In this document: positions 54,519 to 62,643 of the stretch, piece after piece
How positions within the stretch are numbered: the stretch's first letter is position 1
How the letters are laid out: every line of letters starts with the position of its first letter
Assembly (NCBI GenBank): GCA_018335295.1
Contig: JAGXKI010000001.1
Span: forward strand, 1 to 64,000
Source of the DNA: a bacterium
GTDB lineage: Bacteria; Acidobacteriota; Aminicenantia; Aminicenantales; Aminicenantaceae
Reading direction: 5' to 3'
Length of the DNA stretch: 64,000 nucleotides
Made by a program: the position numbers and the translations under genes
Notes under the pieces: model-generated
The model's database searches: none
Seen by the model: only the letters and a program-made list of their open reading frames with translations
What the model was told of the DNA's origin: nothing

Positions 54519-56084
54519 TTATTTTTGTTCTTCCAAATACATTTTTAAATCCGTGATGGAACGGATTCCCAGGTCCACAGCCTGTTTTTCTCTCATCATT
54601 AAAGCATAGGTGTTGTTGAATCCCAAAGGAGGAAGCCAAACCAGGTCGTAGCGTTTTTTGAATTTTTCTTTAACTTCCCGGTAGACTTGATCTTTATTCT
54701 TGAGAAGAGCCTTGGAAATTTCTTCGTCGAGAATAACCAGAAGACCGGTTCCGGTGTATTCGGGGTAGAGGTCAATTTCTCCGTTGATCAGAGAATCAAA
54801 ACATATTTTGGTTCCTCCCAAACCGGTTTTAAGGTTGACGTTTAAAGGAGTGTTTTTTTCGATAAGAAAGGCAAACACATGAGCCAGAATGTACTGTTCT
54901 GTAAAATTTTTGGATCCGATCACTATGTCCGTCTCTCCCTTTTCACGCTCTAAGTTTTCATATCCCAGTTGATTGAGAAAATTTCTGGCCACTTTTTGAG
55001 GGTCTTTTTTGTGATGGTCTACCTGATAGTTAAGTTTTCTCATGGTGGGAGTTGAAAATTTCCCTTCCAGTTGAGAGAAAACTTTCCGGAGAAATGGATA
55101 TTTTCGCAGAGTATCTCCTCTTATCAGAGGAGCCGCAAAATAGGGAGGGAAATAATTTTTATCATCCTTCAGAACTCTGAGGTTGTAGGCTTTGATCCGC
55201 CCATCGGTGGAGAAACCACTGATGATGTCCACTTTTTTCTCCCGAATGGCTTTGTACATGAGTCCGGGATCCAGTTCCACAGTGTCCAGAGTCAATCCGT
55301 ATTCTTTTTTAAGCCCTGGATACCCATCAGGACGTTCCATGAATTCAGCCGTGAAGCCGGCCCGAAAGGGATGAGAAGTGATAGAAGGAATCAGTATAAA
55401 AGGAATGATGACAAAAACCAATATACCCGCCCCGATAAGAACGGGTTTAATGATTTTTTTGATGTGCTTCTGCATCCTTCCCAGGATGAAATCAAAACAG
55501 AGAGCCAGGGCCGCTGCAGGAATGGCACCTGCGATGATCATGTTCACGTTATTGAGGGCGATTCCTCGAAAGATAAATTGACCCAGGCCTCCGGCACCGA
55601 TCAGAGCACACAGAGTGGCCACTCCCACGTTTATCACTGTGGCTGTGCGAATCCCTGCAAAAATGATCGGAACAGCCAAAGGAAGTTCCACTTTGGTGAG
55701 GATTTGCCGGTCCGTCATCCCCATTCCTCGGGCGGCTTCTTTGATGGATTCGTCCACTTCTTCAATGCCCGTGTAAACGTTCCGGACGATGGGAAGGAGA
55801 GCATAGAGAAGAAGGGCCACTATCGCAGGGATGGCTCCGATCCCCAGAAGAGGAATGAGAAACCCTAGAAGAGCGATGCTGGGGATGGTTTGAATCACCC
55901 CGATGACTCCCAATACCGAACCTGCTGATTTTTTTTGCCGGGTCAGGATGAGGCCTGTAGGAAGTCCCAGGGTGGTGGCAATGGCCAGGGCTACCCCGGT
56001 GAGGCCGATATGCTCAATGGTTTGGCTGTAGATTTCCTTATAGTGGTTGACGATGAATTCTATTAAACTTTCAAAAGGTCCCAT
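54519..56084 (-). CDS. osmolyte ABC importer: permease fused to a circularly permuted binding domain
   Basis: 521 residues. Permease part (about 1-215) with the coupling motif EAARGMGMTDRQILTKVELP; one further helix (about 215-240); then a binding domain of the OpuBC/OsmX/EgtU class. The usual order is SKNFTEQ lobe first, then the RPDGYPGL...NYQVD lobe. Here EFMERPDGYPGLKKEYGL and KLNYQVDHHKKDP come first and DIVIGSKNFTEQYILA, DLYPEYTGTG and GFNNTYALMMR come last, ending with ITDLKMYLEEQ, so the domain is circularly permuted. Substrate is likely glycine betaine, choline or a similar betaine; ergothioneine is an alternative. Encoded 11 bases after its ATPase. Confidence 0.85.
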   Translation of the reverse strand: MGPFESLIEFIVNHYKEIYSQTIEHIGLTGVALAIATTLGLPTGLILTRQKKSAGSVLGVIGVIQTIPSIALLGFLIPLLGIGAIPAIVALLLYALLPIVRNVYTGIEEVDESIKEAARGMGMTDRQILTKVELPLAVPIIFAGIRTATVINVGVATLCALIGAGGLGQFIFRGIALNNVNMIIAGAIPAAALALCFDFILGRMQKHIKKIIKPVLIGAGILVFVIIPFILIPSITSHPFRAGFTAEFMERPDGYPGLKKEYGLTLDTVELDPGLMYKAIREKKVDIISGFSTDGRIKAYNLRVLKDDKNYFPPYFAAPLIRGDTLRKYPFLRKVFSQLEGKFSTPTMRKLNYQVDHHKKDPQKVARNFLNQLGYENLEREKGETDIVIGSKNFTEQYILAHVFAFLIEKNTPLNVNLKTGLGGTKICFDSLINGEIDLYPEYTGTGLLVILDEEISKALLKNKDQVYREVKEKFKKRYDLVWLPPLGFNNTYALMMREKQAVDLGIRSITDLKMYLEEQK

Positions 56085-56095
56085 TTTCTATAAGG

Positions 56096-57064
56096 TTAAT
56101 AATTTCTCTCCAAGTGGTAGAAAGCAGAGAAAATATCTTCGCAAGTGGAGTTGAGGAGAGGATGGCCGTCTTTATCTGTAACCTGACAAACGGGATTTTC
56201 CGGGATGTGTCTTTCCATTTCCTCCAGAACCTCCAGCAGACTGGTTTCTTTTTTGAATTTTGAAGCGGGTTCGTGATCCACCTTCTTTTTTTCCAGGCGG
56301 GGAAGAATGTCCTGGAGAGTAATCACCTTGAGCTCCAGTTGGAAACGGTTAGCCTGAAAGAAATCTTTAACAAAATCGTTGGATGGTGAGATCAGAAGTT
56401 CCTTGGGACTTCCCAGCTGCTGGAGAGTCCCTTGGTCCATCAGACAGATTTTATCTCCTAGGTCGATGGCTTCAAACATGTCGTGGGTCACCTGGACCAT
56501 GGTTTTGTGGAGGATGGTCTCCAGCCTTTTGAATTCCTTCTGGATTTGCATCCGGGTGATGGGATCTAAAGCCCCGAAAGGTTCGTCCAGGAGCACTAAA
56601 GGAGGATCTGCGGCCAGAGCCCGAGCCAGGCCCACTCTCTGTTTTTGTCCTCCACTCAGTTCGTGAGGATAACGGTTCATGAAATCATCCGGGGGAAGAT
56701 CCAATAAATCCATGAGTTCGCGGATTCTTTTTTCCTTTTTGTTTTCATCCCATTTCAGAAGAGTGGGAACCACTCCGATGTTCTGGGCCACGGTGTAATG
56801 AGGAAAGAGTCCGATGGTCTGGATGACATACCCGATTCTTTTTCTTAATTCCTCTGGGTCTTTATTACGAACATCTTGACCTTCGATAAAAACCTGGCCT
56901 GAAGTGGGTTCGATCAGCCGGTTGATCATTTTTAGAGTGGTGGTTTTGCCGCATCCGCTGGTTCCCAGAAGAATGAGAGTTTCTCCTTCTTCCACCTTGA
57001 AGGATAGATTATCCACAGCGGTGAAACCGTTGTAATTTTTAGTTAGATTGGATATTTCAATCAT
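56096..57064 (-). CDS. osmolyte ABC importer ATP-binding protein (OpuCA/ProV-like)
   Basis: 322 residues from ATG 57064; a TTG one codon before is possible. Walker A GTSGCGKTT near 33-41, signature LSGGQKQRVGLARALAADP near 140, Walker B LVLLDEPFGALDP near 160, typical of the quaternary amine uptake branch. The C-terminal 90 residues resemble a shortened CBS region (TSLLEVLEEMERH, PVCQVTDKDGHPLL), in relatives an ionic-strength sensor. Energises the permease encoded just downstream. No strong RBS. Divergent from the symporter gene. Confidence 0.88.
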   Translation of the reverse strand: MIEISNLTKNYNGFTAVDNLSFKVEEGETLILLGTSGCGKTTTLKMINRLIEPTSGQVFIEGQDVRNKDPEELRKRIGYVIQTIGLFPHYTVAQNIGVVPTLLKWDENKKEKRIRELMDLLDLPPDDFMNRYPHELSGGQKQRVGLARALAADPPLVLLDEPFGALDPITRMQIQKEFKRLETILHKTMVQVTHDMFEAIDLGDKICLMDQGTLQQLGSPKELLISPSNDFVKDFFQANRFQLELKVITLQDILPRLEKKKVDHEPASKFKKETSLLEVLEEMERHIPENPVCQVTDKDGHPLLNSTCEDIFSAFYHLERNY

Positions 57065-57143
57065 CAAGTGTTAACAATTCGTTAAATATTATCTTATTTA
57101 TCATAGCACAATATTCGGATAAAATTAAAAAAGACCGTATCGT

Positions 57144-57164
57144 TTTCTTTGAAAAACAAAGAAA
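57144..57164. repeat. 8-bp inverted repeat between divergent transport genes
   Basis: TTTCTTTG and CAAAGAAA with a 5-base spacer of A. It lies 12 bases upstream of the symporter -35 box and about 80 bases from the ABC ATPase start, a position that would suit an operator controlling one or both transporters. No regulator gene is adjacent. Confidence 0.4.
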
Positions 57165-57175
57165 TATTTTTTTTC

Positions 57176-57203
57176 TGGACAAGGGGTGGGCAAAAATTAT
57201 ATA
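57176..57203 (+). promoter_or_regulatory. putative sigma-70 promoter of the symporter operon
   Basis: TGGACA (57176-57181), 16-base spacer, TATATA (57198-57203) inside TTATATATAT. Predicted start near 57210, about 45 bases before the ATG. Confidence 0.4.
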
Positions 57204-57255
57204 TATCACAACCGATGGCTGAAGGGCCTTGTGTTTATAAGGAAACGAGATATCC

Positions 57256-58851
57256 ATGGTGACCTTTTCTTTTTTGGACTGGTTCTGGGTGGGGGCCTTT
57301 ATTGTCCTGATGATTATCTGTGGGGTTCTTTTCTATAGATTAGGGAAAAGGTCTCTATCGGATTTCTTTCTGGCCGGCCGAGGACTTCCCTGGTGGCTTC
57401 CGGCCTCTTCGGTTTATGCCACTCATTCAGCCACAGATACACCTATATGGGTCAGCGGTGTGATCTACCAGCATGGATTGAGAGGGATCTGGTATACCTT
57501 TTTTTCTGCCTGGTGTGCGATTTCTGCTTTTGCTTCCACTAAAATTTTCCGGCGTTCTCTAGCCTACACCCAGGCTGAATGGCAGACACTTCGCTTCTCA
57601 GGTCTAGGGGCAGAACTTCTGCGGGGATGGATCGCCGGGTGGCAGGTATTCATGAATATGTTTGTCCTGGGTTGGGTGGGTATGGCCATGGGGAAACTCT
57701 GCCATTATCTTTTTAACTGGCCCAATTGGCTGGGTTTAATCCTGTTTTCTTCCCTTTGTGCTTTTTACGTTCTTACAGCCGGCTACTGGGGGGTAGTCAT
57801 GGCTGATTTCCAGCAGGGGGTGATTGCCTTTTCGGTAATGGTGATTGTTTCTTTCTGGGGAATTGCGGCCGCTGGAGGACCTCAGGAAATAATGGCCAAA
57901 CTAGAGAGTTTAGGCCAGAGCTGGAGGCTCAATCCCTTTGCCTTTACTGGTTTGACTTCAGGGGAATTTCCTTTGGTTTGGTTTCTGACTATGATGGTCA
58001 TCGCCGTGATCGGTGGTTTTGGGATGGGGACTTCCATCGATTGGTACCCTGAAGCTCAAAGAATTCAATCAGCCAAAACAGTTCGGGATGCCAGCTACAG
58101 TATCTGGGCTGGGTCTGCGTTGATTGTGGTGCGAAATTCCCTGTGGGCTGTGGCCATTCTAGCTTTTTTCACCCTGTTTCCCCGAATCCAATCCACCGCT
58201 CAGTATGAGATGGCCTGGTACCGAGTGGGATTTGAATTTTTACCTGTAGGGATGGTGGGCTTTTTCTTTGCCGCTATCGTGGCCATCCATATTTCTACCA
58301 TTTCCAGCCATCTCAACCTGGGAGCTTCCTATGCCACCCGGGACCTTTATCATCACTATTTCAGGCCCAAAGCTACTGATAAAGAGTTGGTATGGGTGGG
58401 ACGAATTTCCACATTGATTCTTCTTCTGGGATCCTTTGTGTATGGCTTGATGATGAAAGAGATCACCCAATGGCTTATTTTTGCCCTGTGGATTATGGCA
58501 GCCGGGATCTGGCTTCCCTCGATTCTGCAGGTGGTTTGGTGGCGTTTCAATTCCTGGGGTTATCTGTCTTCCTGGATTGCCAACCTCGGTCTGAGCTGGT
58601 TGATAGTCTGGGTTCTCCCGGAGTTTCATGTTATTCCGGTGCTTCCCGATTATCTTCAATTCTGGATCATGATGGTCCTGGGAGCCTTGATTTATATCCC
58701 CATAACTTTCATGACTCCTCCTGAAGATATGGACCGGCTGGTGAAGTATTATGTGATGTCCATGCCTTTGGGATGGTGGAAGCCGGTGCGGAGGGAAGCT
58801 GAGAGAAAGGGACTTTTGAAAATAAGGGAAAAAGCCGCTGAGGAGAGATAA
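57256..58851 (+). CDS. sodium:solute symporter (SSS family)
   Basis: 531 residues, about 12-13 hydrophobic segments. FFLAGRGLPWWLPASSVYAT near 36-55 is the SSS start motif; GTSIDWYPEAQRIQSAKT near 260 and HISTISSHLNLGASYATRDLY near 345 are the later conserved loops, the second contributing Na2-site Ser/Thr residues. Imports an organic solute with Na+. The substrate cannot be told from sequence; sugar, carboxylate or osmolyte are all possible. Followed at once by three small membrane proteins, so probably the first of four co-transcribed genes. No convincing RBS other than AAGGAAA. Confidence 0.87.
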   Translation: MVTFSFLDWFWVGAFIVLMIICGVLFYRLGKRSLSDFFLAGRGLPWWLPASSVYATHSATDTPIWVSGVIYQHGLRGIWYTFFSAWCAISAFASTKIFRRSLAYTQAEWQTLRFSGLGAELLRGWIAGWQVFMNMFVLGWVGMAMGKLCHYLFNWPNWLGLILFSSLCAFYVLTAGYWGVVMADFQQGVIAFSVMVIVSFWGIAAAGGPQEIMAKLESLGQSWRLNPFAFTGLTSGEFPLVWFLTMMVIAVIGGFGMGTSIDWYPEAQRIQSAKTVRDASYSIWAGSALIVVRNSLWAVAILAFFTLFPRIQSTAQYEMAWYRVGFEFLPVGMVGFFFAAIVAIHISTISSHLNLGASYATRDLYHHYFRPKATDKELVWVGRISTLILLLGSFVYGLMMKEITQWLIFALWIMAAGIWLPSILQVVWWRFNSWGYLSSWIANLGLSWLIVWVLPEFHVIPVLPDYLQFWIMMVLGALIYIPITFMTPPEDMDRLVKYYVMSMPLGWWKPVRREAERKGLLKIREKAAEER

Positions 58852-58852
58852 A

Positions 58853-59143
58853 ATGGGATGGATTCAGAGAAAATGGAAACCGGAACAGGCGGAGAGATGG
58901 AGCAAAGAAGATTATATTGTTTTTATCATTTCTCCGTTGATCTATATATTGCTGGCTGTAGGGGTGCTTTTGAGTTTGCTTTTGCTGTGGTATGGGTTCC
59001 TTATCCTAGCTGTATGCGGGATCCTCATAGGAGTGATGATTTGGATCATTGACCCAAAGCTCAAAGCTGTCTCCAAAGACTATGAAAAAAAGGAAAAACA
59101 ATATCTGGAAGATTTAGAAAAGATTACCAGATGGGAGGAATAA
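58853..59143 (+). CDS. small two-helix membrane protein downstream of the symporter
   Basis: 96 residues. A basic/polar start (QRKWKPEQAERWSKED), two hydrophobic segments (about 22-46 and 48-65) and a charged C-terminal helix (DYEKKEKQYLEDLEKI). The ATG follows the symporter stop by one base, with GAGGAGAG overlapping the symporter's last codons as RBS, so the two are translationally coupled. No family recognised; a structural or regulatory partner of the symporter is the likely role by position. Confidence 0.75.
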   Translation: MGWIQRKWKPEQAERWSKEDYIVFIISPLIYILLAVGVLLSLLLLWYGFLILAVCGILIGVMIWIIDPKLKAVSKDYEKKEKQYLEDLEKITRWEE

Positions 59144-59266
59144 ATGAGTCATGGTCTGGCTGTGGTGATCGGGATGTCCATTGCTTACTTTTTCTCATTT
59201 TTGGGTCTTTTACTGGCCTATTTTTCCTACAAGAGAAAAAAAAGAAACAGAAAGGATCAATCATGA
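59144..59266 (+). CDS. 40-residue membrane protein, symporter small accessory type
   Basis: A 40-codon frame starting directly after the stop of the 96-residue gene, with GGGAGGAA as RBS. MSHGLAVVIGM, a hydrophobic helix to residue 31 with aromatic residues, then a very basic tail (YKRKKRNRKD). Size, single helix and position after an SSS gene match the small accessory proteins seen beside symporters of this family. Its stop overlaps the next ATG (ATGA). Confidence 0.6.
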   Translation: MSHGLAVVIGMSIAYFFSFLGLLLAYFSYKRKKRNRKDQS

Positions 59267-59352
59267 CCGGCCTGTGGGTGCCCATGGTTATTCTGATTGT
59301 GTCTTTCGGTCTGACTTTTTACCTCTACCGCTATTTTTCCCGAAAAATGTAA
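59263..59352 (+). CDS. 29-residue single-helix membrane peptide
   Basis: MTGLWVPMVILIVSFGLTFY followed by LYRYFSRKM: one hydrophobic helix and a basic tail. ATG overlaps the preceding stop by four bases and AAAGGATCAATC lies upstream, so the four frames 57256-59352 are tightly packed. Coding is inferred from the coupling and the membrane-helix pattern; the peptide is too short for a family match. Confidence 0.5.
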   Translation: MTGLWVPMVILIVSFGLTFYLYRYFSRKM

Positions 59353-59431
59353 ATGGGGTCGGACCGAGCTTAAATAGTTGATATGATTGCAATTAACTTT
59401 ATTTGGGAAGGAAAAAATACTGTTTTATTCC

Positions 59432-60697
59432 CTAAAAATAAATTTTGAAGGAGGTGAAGAATATATCGGGGTAGGCCCCGAATTCGGAGTGGAAAATAAG
59501 GGGAGAAGAGGGGAGAGAGGGACTTGGAATTTCCGGGTTTTCTCCCAAACCGATATAGGCCCCTCCGGAAAGATAAATGTTTTCCCCTATGTTGTATTCT
59601 ACAGTAGGGGAGAAAGTCAGAGATTGATCATTGATATTGAAAATGAGAAGACCGTTGAAAGGCAAAAGAGGGGTTATTTGATAGGTGATTCCCGCATGAA
59701 GATAATGTTTTCCTAGAAGATAAACGGTTCCATCCTTAAAAGGGGAATATTGGAATTCTTGGGTGTAATCTTCGGGCTGATTTTTTCCAGCGGAGTTGAA
59801 ATGGTATTCCAGAAAACCATAGGTCTTTGAACTTAAATTATAATCCAATCCTGTGGAGATCCGTAAATAATTTGTCTCCTTTGGATGCGAATCTTTATTC
59901 TTGTAAAAAGGGATCACGTAAGCAGCTTCAAACCAACCTCCGGTCCCGCCGATAGACCGGGCTGCATCAAACCCCATCATGAGATGCTGTTTGAAATTCA
60001 TCAGAAGGAGAGAAAAGTCTGTTCTGTAAACATAAAATTTGCTCCGTAGGAAATAAGCGCTTTCCTTGAGGTCAAAGTTTTTCCCGGCCACAAACCCGAT
60101 GTCCAGTTCATCCATCATTCCCAGAGGAATCCGGACGCGGAGAGCATCCACCCCTCTTCGTTCTTCAACGTCCAGTTCATTAAAGGCAAAAGGAGCGATT
60201 ACATCGGAGGGGTTGATGACCCGGGCACTTCCCCAGGAGATAGCCTGCCTTCCGATGTAAACGTCTGCAAAATTGAGTCTCATGGTGAAAAAGAAACGGT
60301 CCAGGTTGTTCAACAGGGCGAAACTTCCGGTCCTTTCGTCATTTGAGGGATAAATTTTTTGCGGGATGTCCTTAAAGCGGTAGCTCCGGGGCTCAGTTTG
60401 AGCAAAGAATAGTTGTCCATCAAAAAGGGAAGGGTCTTGAATTCTTGGTGAAAAATCGTAGGAAAAGTCGAGAGACAGTCTGTGTGTTAGCTGAGAGGAG
60501 AATTTCAACCTCAACCGATTGTTCACTGCTCCAAGGGTTGGTTTATGGATGCTCTGATTATTCATTTGATAATGAGGCTGGAGAATGCCGATGAAGAAAG
60601 ATTTGTAGTAACCATTCACCTGAAGGGAAGTTCCTGCCGCTGCCAAAGGAATGGAAGCCATAAGGAGAAAGCCAGTGATTGCTTTTTGAATGCTCAT
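59432..60697 (-). CDS. outer-membrane beta-barrel protein of the Lol-like operon
   Basis: 421 residues with a signal peptide ending at AAAG (about 20-22). Alternating strands rich in Tyr/Phe (LRLKFSSQLTHRLSLDFSY, FLEYHFNSAG, HAGITYQITPLLPF) and the terminal ...FFTSFKIYF ending in Phe mark an outer-membrane barrel of the porin/DUF1302-like kind. Possibly 14-18 strands. The ATG overlaps the stop of the LolD-like gene by four bases, with AAAGGATG as RBS, so its function is tied to the ABC system: perhaps the outer-membrane exit for its substrate. Confidence 0.7.
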   Translation of the reverse strand: MSIQKAITGFLLMASIPLAAAGTSLQVNGYYKSFFIGILQPHYQMNNQSIHKPTLGAVNNRLRLKFSSQLTHRLSLDFSYDFSPRIQDPSLFDGQLFFAQTEPRSYRFKDIPQKIYPSNDERTGSFALLNNLDRFFFTMRLNFADVYIGRQAISWGSARVINPSDVIAPFAFNELDVEERRGVDALRVRIPLGMMDELDIGFVAGKNFDLKESAYFLRSKFYVYRTDFSLLLMNFKQHLMMGFDAARSIGGTGGWFEAAYVIPFYKNKDSHPKETNYLRISTGLDYNLSSKTYGFLEYHFNSAGKNQPEDYTQEFQYSPFKDGTVYLLGKHYLHAGITYQITPLLPFNGLLIFNINDQSLTFSPTVEYNIGENIYLSGGAYIGLGENPEIPSPSLPSSPLIFHSEFGAYPDIFFTSFKIYF

Positions 60698-61395
60698 CCT
60701 TTGATTTCGTCTTTTTCAATTTGTCCATCTTTAAGCACGATGAGACGTTTGGCTTTATCCATAACCAGCTGGTCATGAGTGGAGAAGAGAAAAGACATCC
60801 CTTCTTGTTCATTCAGTTCCCTCATCATATCCAGAAGACCGGACCCGGTTTTAGAATCCAGATTGGCGGTGGGCTCATCGGCCAGAATCAGAGCGGGTTG
60901 AGAGACCATGGCTCGGGCAATAGCTACCCTCTGCTGCTGACCTCCTGAAAGCTGAGGAGGAAACCGGTCTTCAAAACCCTTCAAGCCGATTTCTTCGAGG
61001 ATTTGAAGGACTCTCCGGTGCCGCTCCTTTTTATCCACTCCTTGGAGAAGCATGATGTATTCGATGTTTTCTTCCACTGTCAACACAGGGATCAGGTTGT
61101 ATGCCTGAAAGATAAAACCGATGTTATCTCTTCGTAAGTCAGAAAGCTGTTTTCCGCTCATTTCCGAGATGAGATTTCCTTTCAACCAGACTTTTCCGCT
61201 GGTCGGAGTATCCAATCCAGAGATGCAGTTGAGAAGAGTGGTTTTTCCTGAACCTGAAGGTCCCACAATGGCTGCAAAGTCGCTGGAATGGATGGTAAAA
61301 TCCACCCCTCGGACGGCATGGACCACCACACTGTCTTCTTTATAATTTTTAACAATATCTTTGGAAACGATGATATCTTCTGTATTTTTTGCCAT
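60694..61395 (-). CDS. LolD/MacB-type ABC transporter ATP-binding protein
   Basis: 233 residues. Walker A GPSGSGKTT near 41-49, Q-loop FIFQAYNLIPVLT near 94, signature LSGGQQQRVAIARAM near 145, Walker B ALILADEPTANLDSKTG near 165 and STHD H-loop: the MacB/LolD/FtsE branch that works with FtsX-type permeases. Follows the second permease by 11 bases and overlaps the barrel gene. Drives movement of lipoproteins, lipids or a hydrophobic compound from the inner membrane. Confidence 0.9.
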   Translation of the reverse strand: MAKNTEDIIVSKDIVKNYKEDSVVVHAVRGVDFTIHSSDFAAIVGPSGSGKTTLLNCISGLDTPTSGKVWLKGNLISEMSGKQLSDLRRDNIGFIFQAYNLIPVLTVEENIEYIMLLQGVDKKERHRRVLQILEEIGLKGFEDRFPPQLSGGQQQRVAIARAMVSQPALILADEPTANLDSKTGSGLLDMMRELNEQEGMSFLFSTHDQLVMDKAKRLIVLKDGQIEKDEIKG

Positions 61396-61406
61396 TATTT
61401 TCCTCC

Positions 61407-62633
61407 TTAGAGGGACCGCCTCAGGGCATCCGCCACTTTCATTTTGCCGGCTGTTAGAGCCGGGTACACACTCACCAGAATGGTGAACAGAAACACCAGA
61501 ATGGGATGGACGATGAACTGCCGAATTTCCATCACCGGGTAGAGCATCTGGGTCATGGTGGCTCCAGCAAAATCCAGCCCTCGGTAGTCAATTCCGGTTT
61601 GGGTCATGATGAAAGTCAAAACAAAACCCAGGATGATACCGATGATAATGGAAACCACAGCGAGAGACCCGGCTTCCATAATGATCAGTTTTCTGATTCC
61701 AGAAGGCCGGGTTCCCACCGCCCGGAGTACCGCAAATTCAAACATCCTCTCATAGAGAGACATGAACAGGGTATTGATGATTCCAAAAATCACCACTCCA
61801 AAGATGATGACAGCCACAATAGAAAGGCTGAAGTTGGTCATCTGAAACACAAATATCATCTGTGGCATCAGTTGAGGCCAGTTGGCGGCTTCGTTGCCGA
61901 AGCGAGAAAAATGTTGGGTGAACGAAGTCTCCTTTTGAAGAGCATAGTCCGAGTTTGTAAACTGAACAGTTACTTCATGAATACCGCCGGGAAGACCCAG
62001 CATGTCCTGGAGCCTTGTTATTTTCATAAAAGCCATCCCTTTATCCATTTCTTTGATGTAAGTATGAAAAATGCCAGAAACGCGGAGCATTTCTTGGGAT
62101 AATTGGCCGGTTTGGGCTTGGGACACGGTGACTACCAGCCGGTCACCCACAGTTACTTCCAATAGTTCGGCCAATTCTTTTCCGATGAGGATACCTCTCT
62201 CCGTTTCTTTCTGAAGATAGTTGCCCTCGGCCATATTTTCGTCGATTTCAGATACCGATTTTTCTCTGTCCGGATCGATTCCGTAAACAATGAGAGAGTG
62301 GACATTGGCTGGGGAGGTGATCATGGCGTAGGAAATTGCCCGGGGTGCGAAATGCTGGACCTGTTCATTATCTTTAAGTGAGGAAATGACTTCCGAAGGT
62401 TTTTGGATGGTTTTTTCCACTTCTTGAGTTTGCCTGTAGTTTTCTCTATGAATTTGAGCTTCGCCCAGGAAGGAAGAGGTCACTGAATCGATCATGTTTT
62501 CTTTCATTCCCACAAATAAGGCATCTGTAAAAATGAGAGCGGCCAGACCGATTCCGATAGCCGTCCCGGCGATGAAAGTTCTTCTCTTGTTTCGAAAAAT
62601 GTTTCTCCAGGCTAGTTTCATGTAATAGAACAT
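61407..62633 (-). CDS. FtsX/LolE-type ABC permease (second copy)
   Basis: 408 residues. First helix near 20-38, a large periplasmic domain (about 45-270; MacB_PCD) and three helices at the C-terminus (FSLSIVAVIIFGVVIFGIIN, AVVSIIIGIILGFVLTFIM), the LolC/LolE topology. MFYYMKLAWRNIFRNKRRT is the usual cytoplasmic start. Starts 10 bases after the first permease; the two similar subunits probably form a heterodimer like LolCE. Confidence 0.87.
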   Translation of the reverse strand: MFYYMKLAWRNIFRNKRRTFIAGTAIGIGLAALIFTDALFVGMKENMIDSVTSSFLGEAQIHRENYRQTQEVEKTIQKPSEVISSLKDNEQVQHFAPRAISYAMITSPANVHSLIVYGIDPDREKSVSEIDENMAEGNYLQKETERGILIGKELAELLEVTVGDRLVVTVSQAQTGQLSQEMLRVSGIFHTYIKEMDKGMAFMKITRLQDMLGLPGGIHEVTVQFTNSDYALQKETSFTQHFSRFGNEAANWPQLMPQMIFVFQMTNFSLSIVAVIIFGVVIFGIINTLFMSLYERMFEFAVLRAVGTRPSGIRKLIIMEAGSLAVVSIIIGIILGFVLTFIMTQTGIDYRGLDFAGATMTQMLYPVMEIRQFIVHPILVFLFTILVSVYPALTAGKMKVADALRRSL

Positions 62634-62643
62634 ATTGATTTCC

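Noticed and set aside
55071-55868. 265-codon plus-strand frame opposite the fused permease/binding protein
   Set aside because: Low-complexity, highly charged translation without a family match; the minus strand gene is clear.
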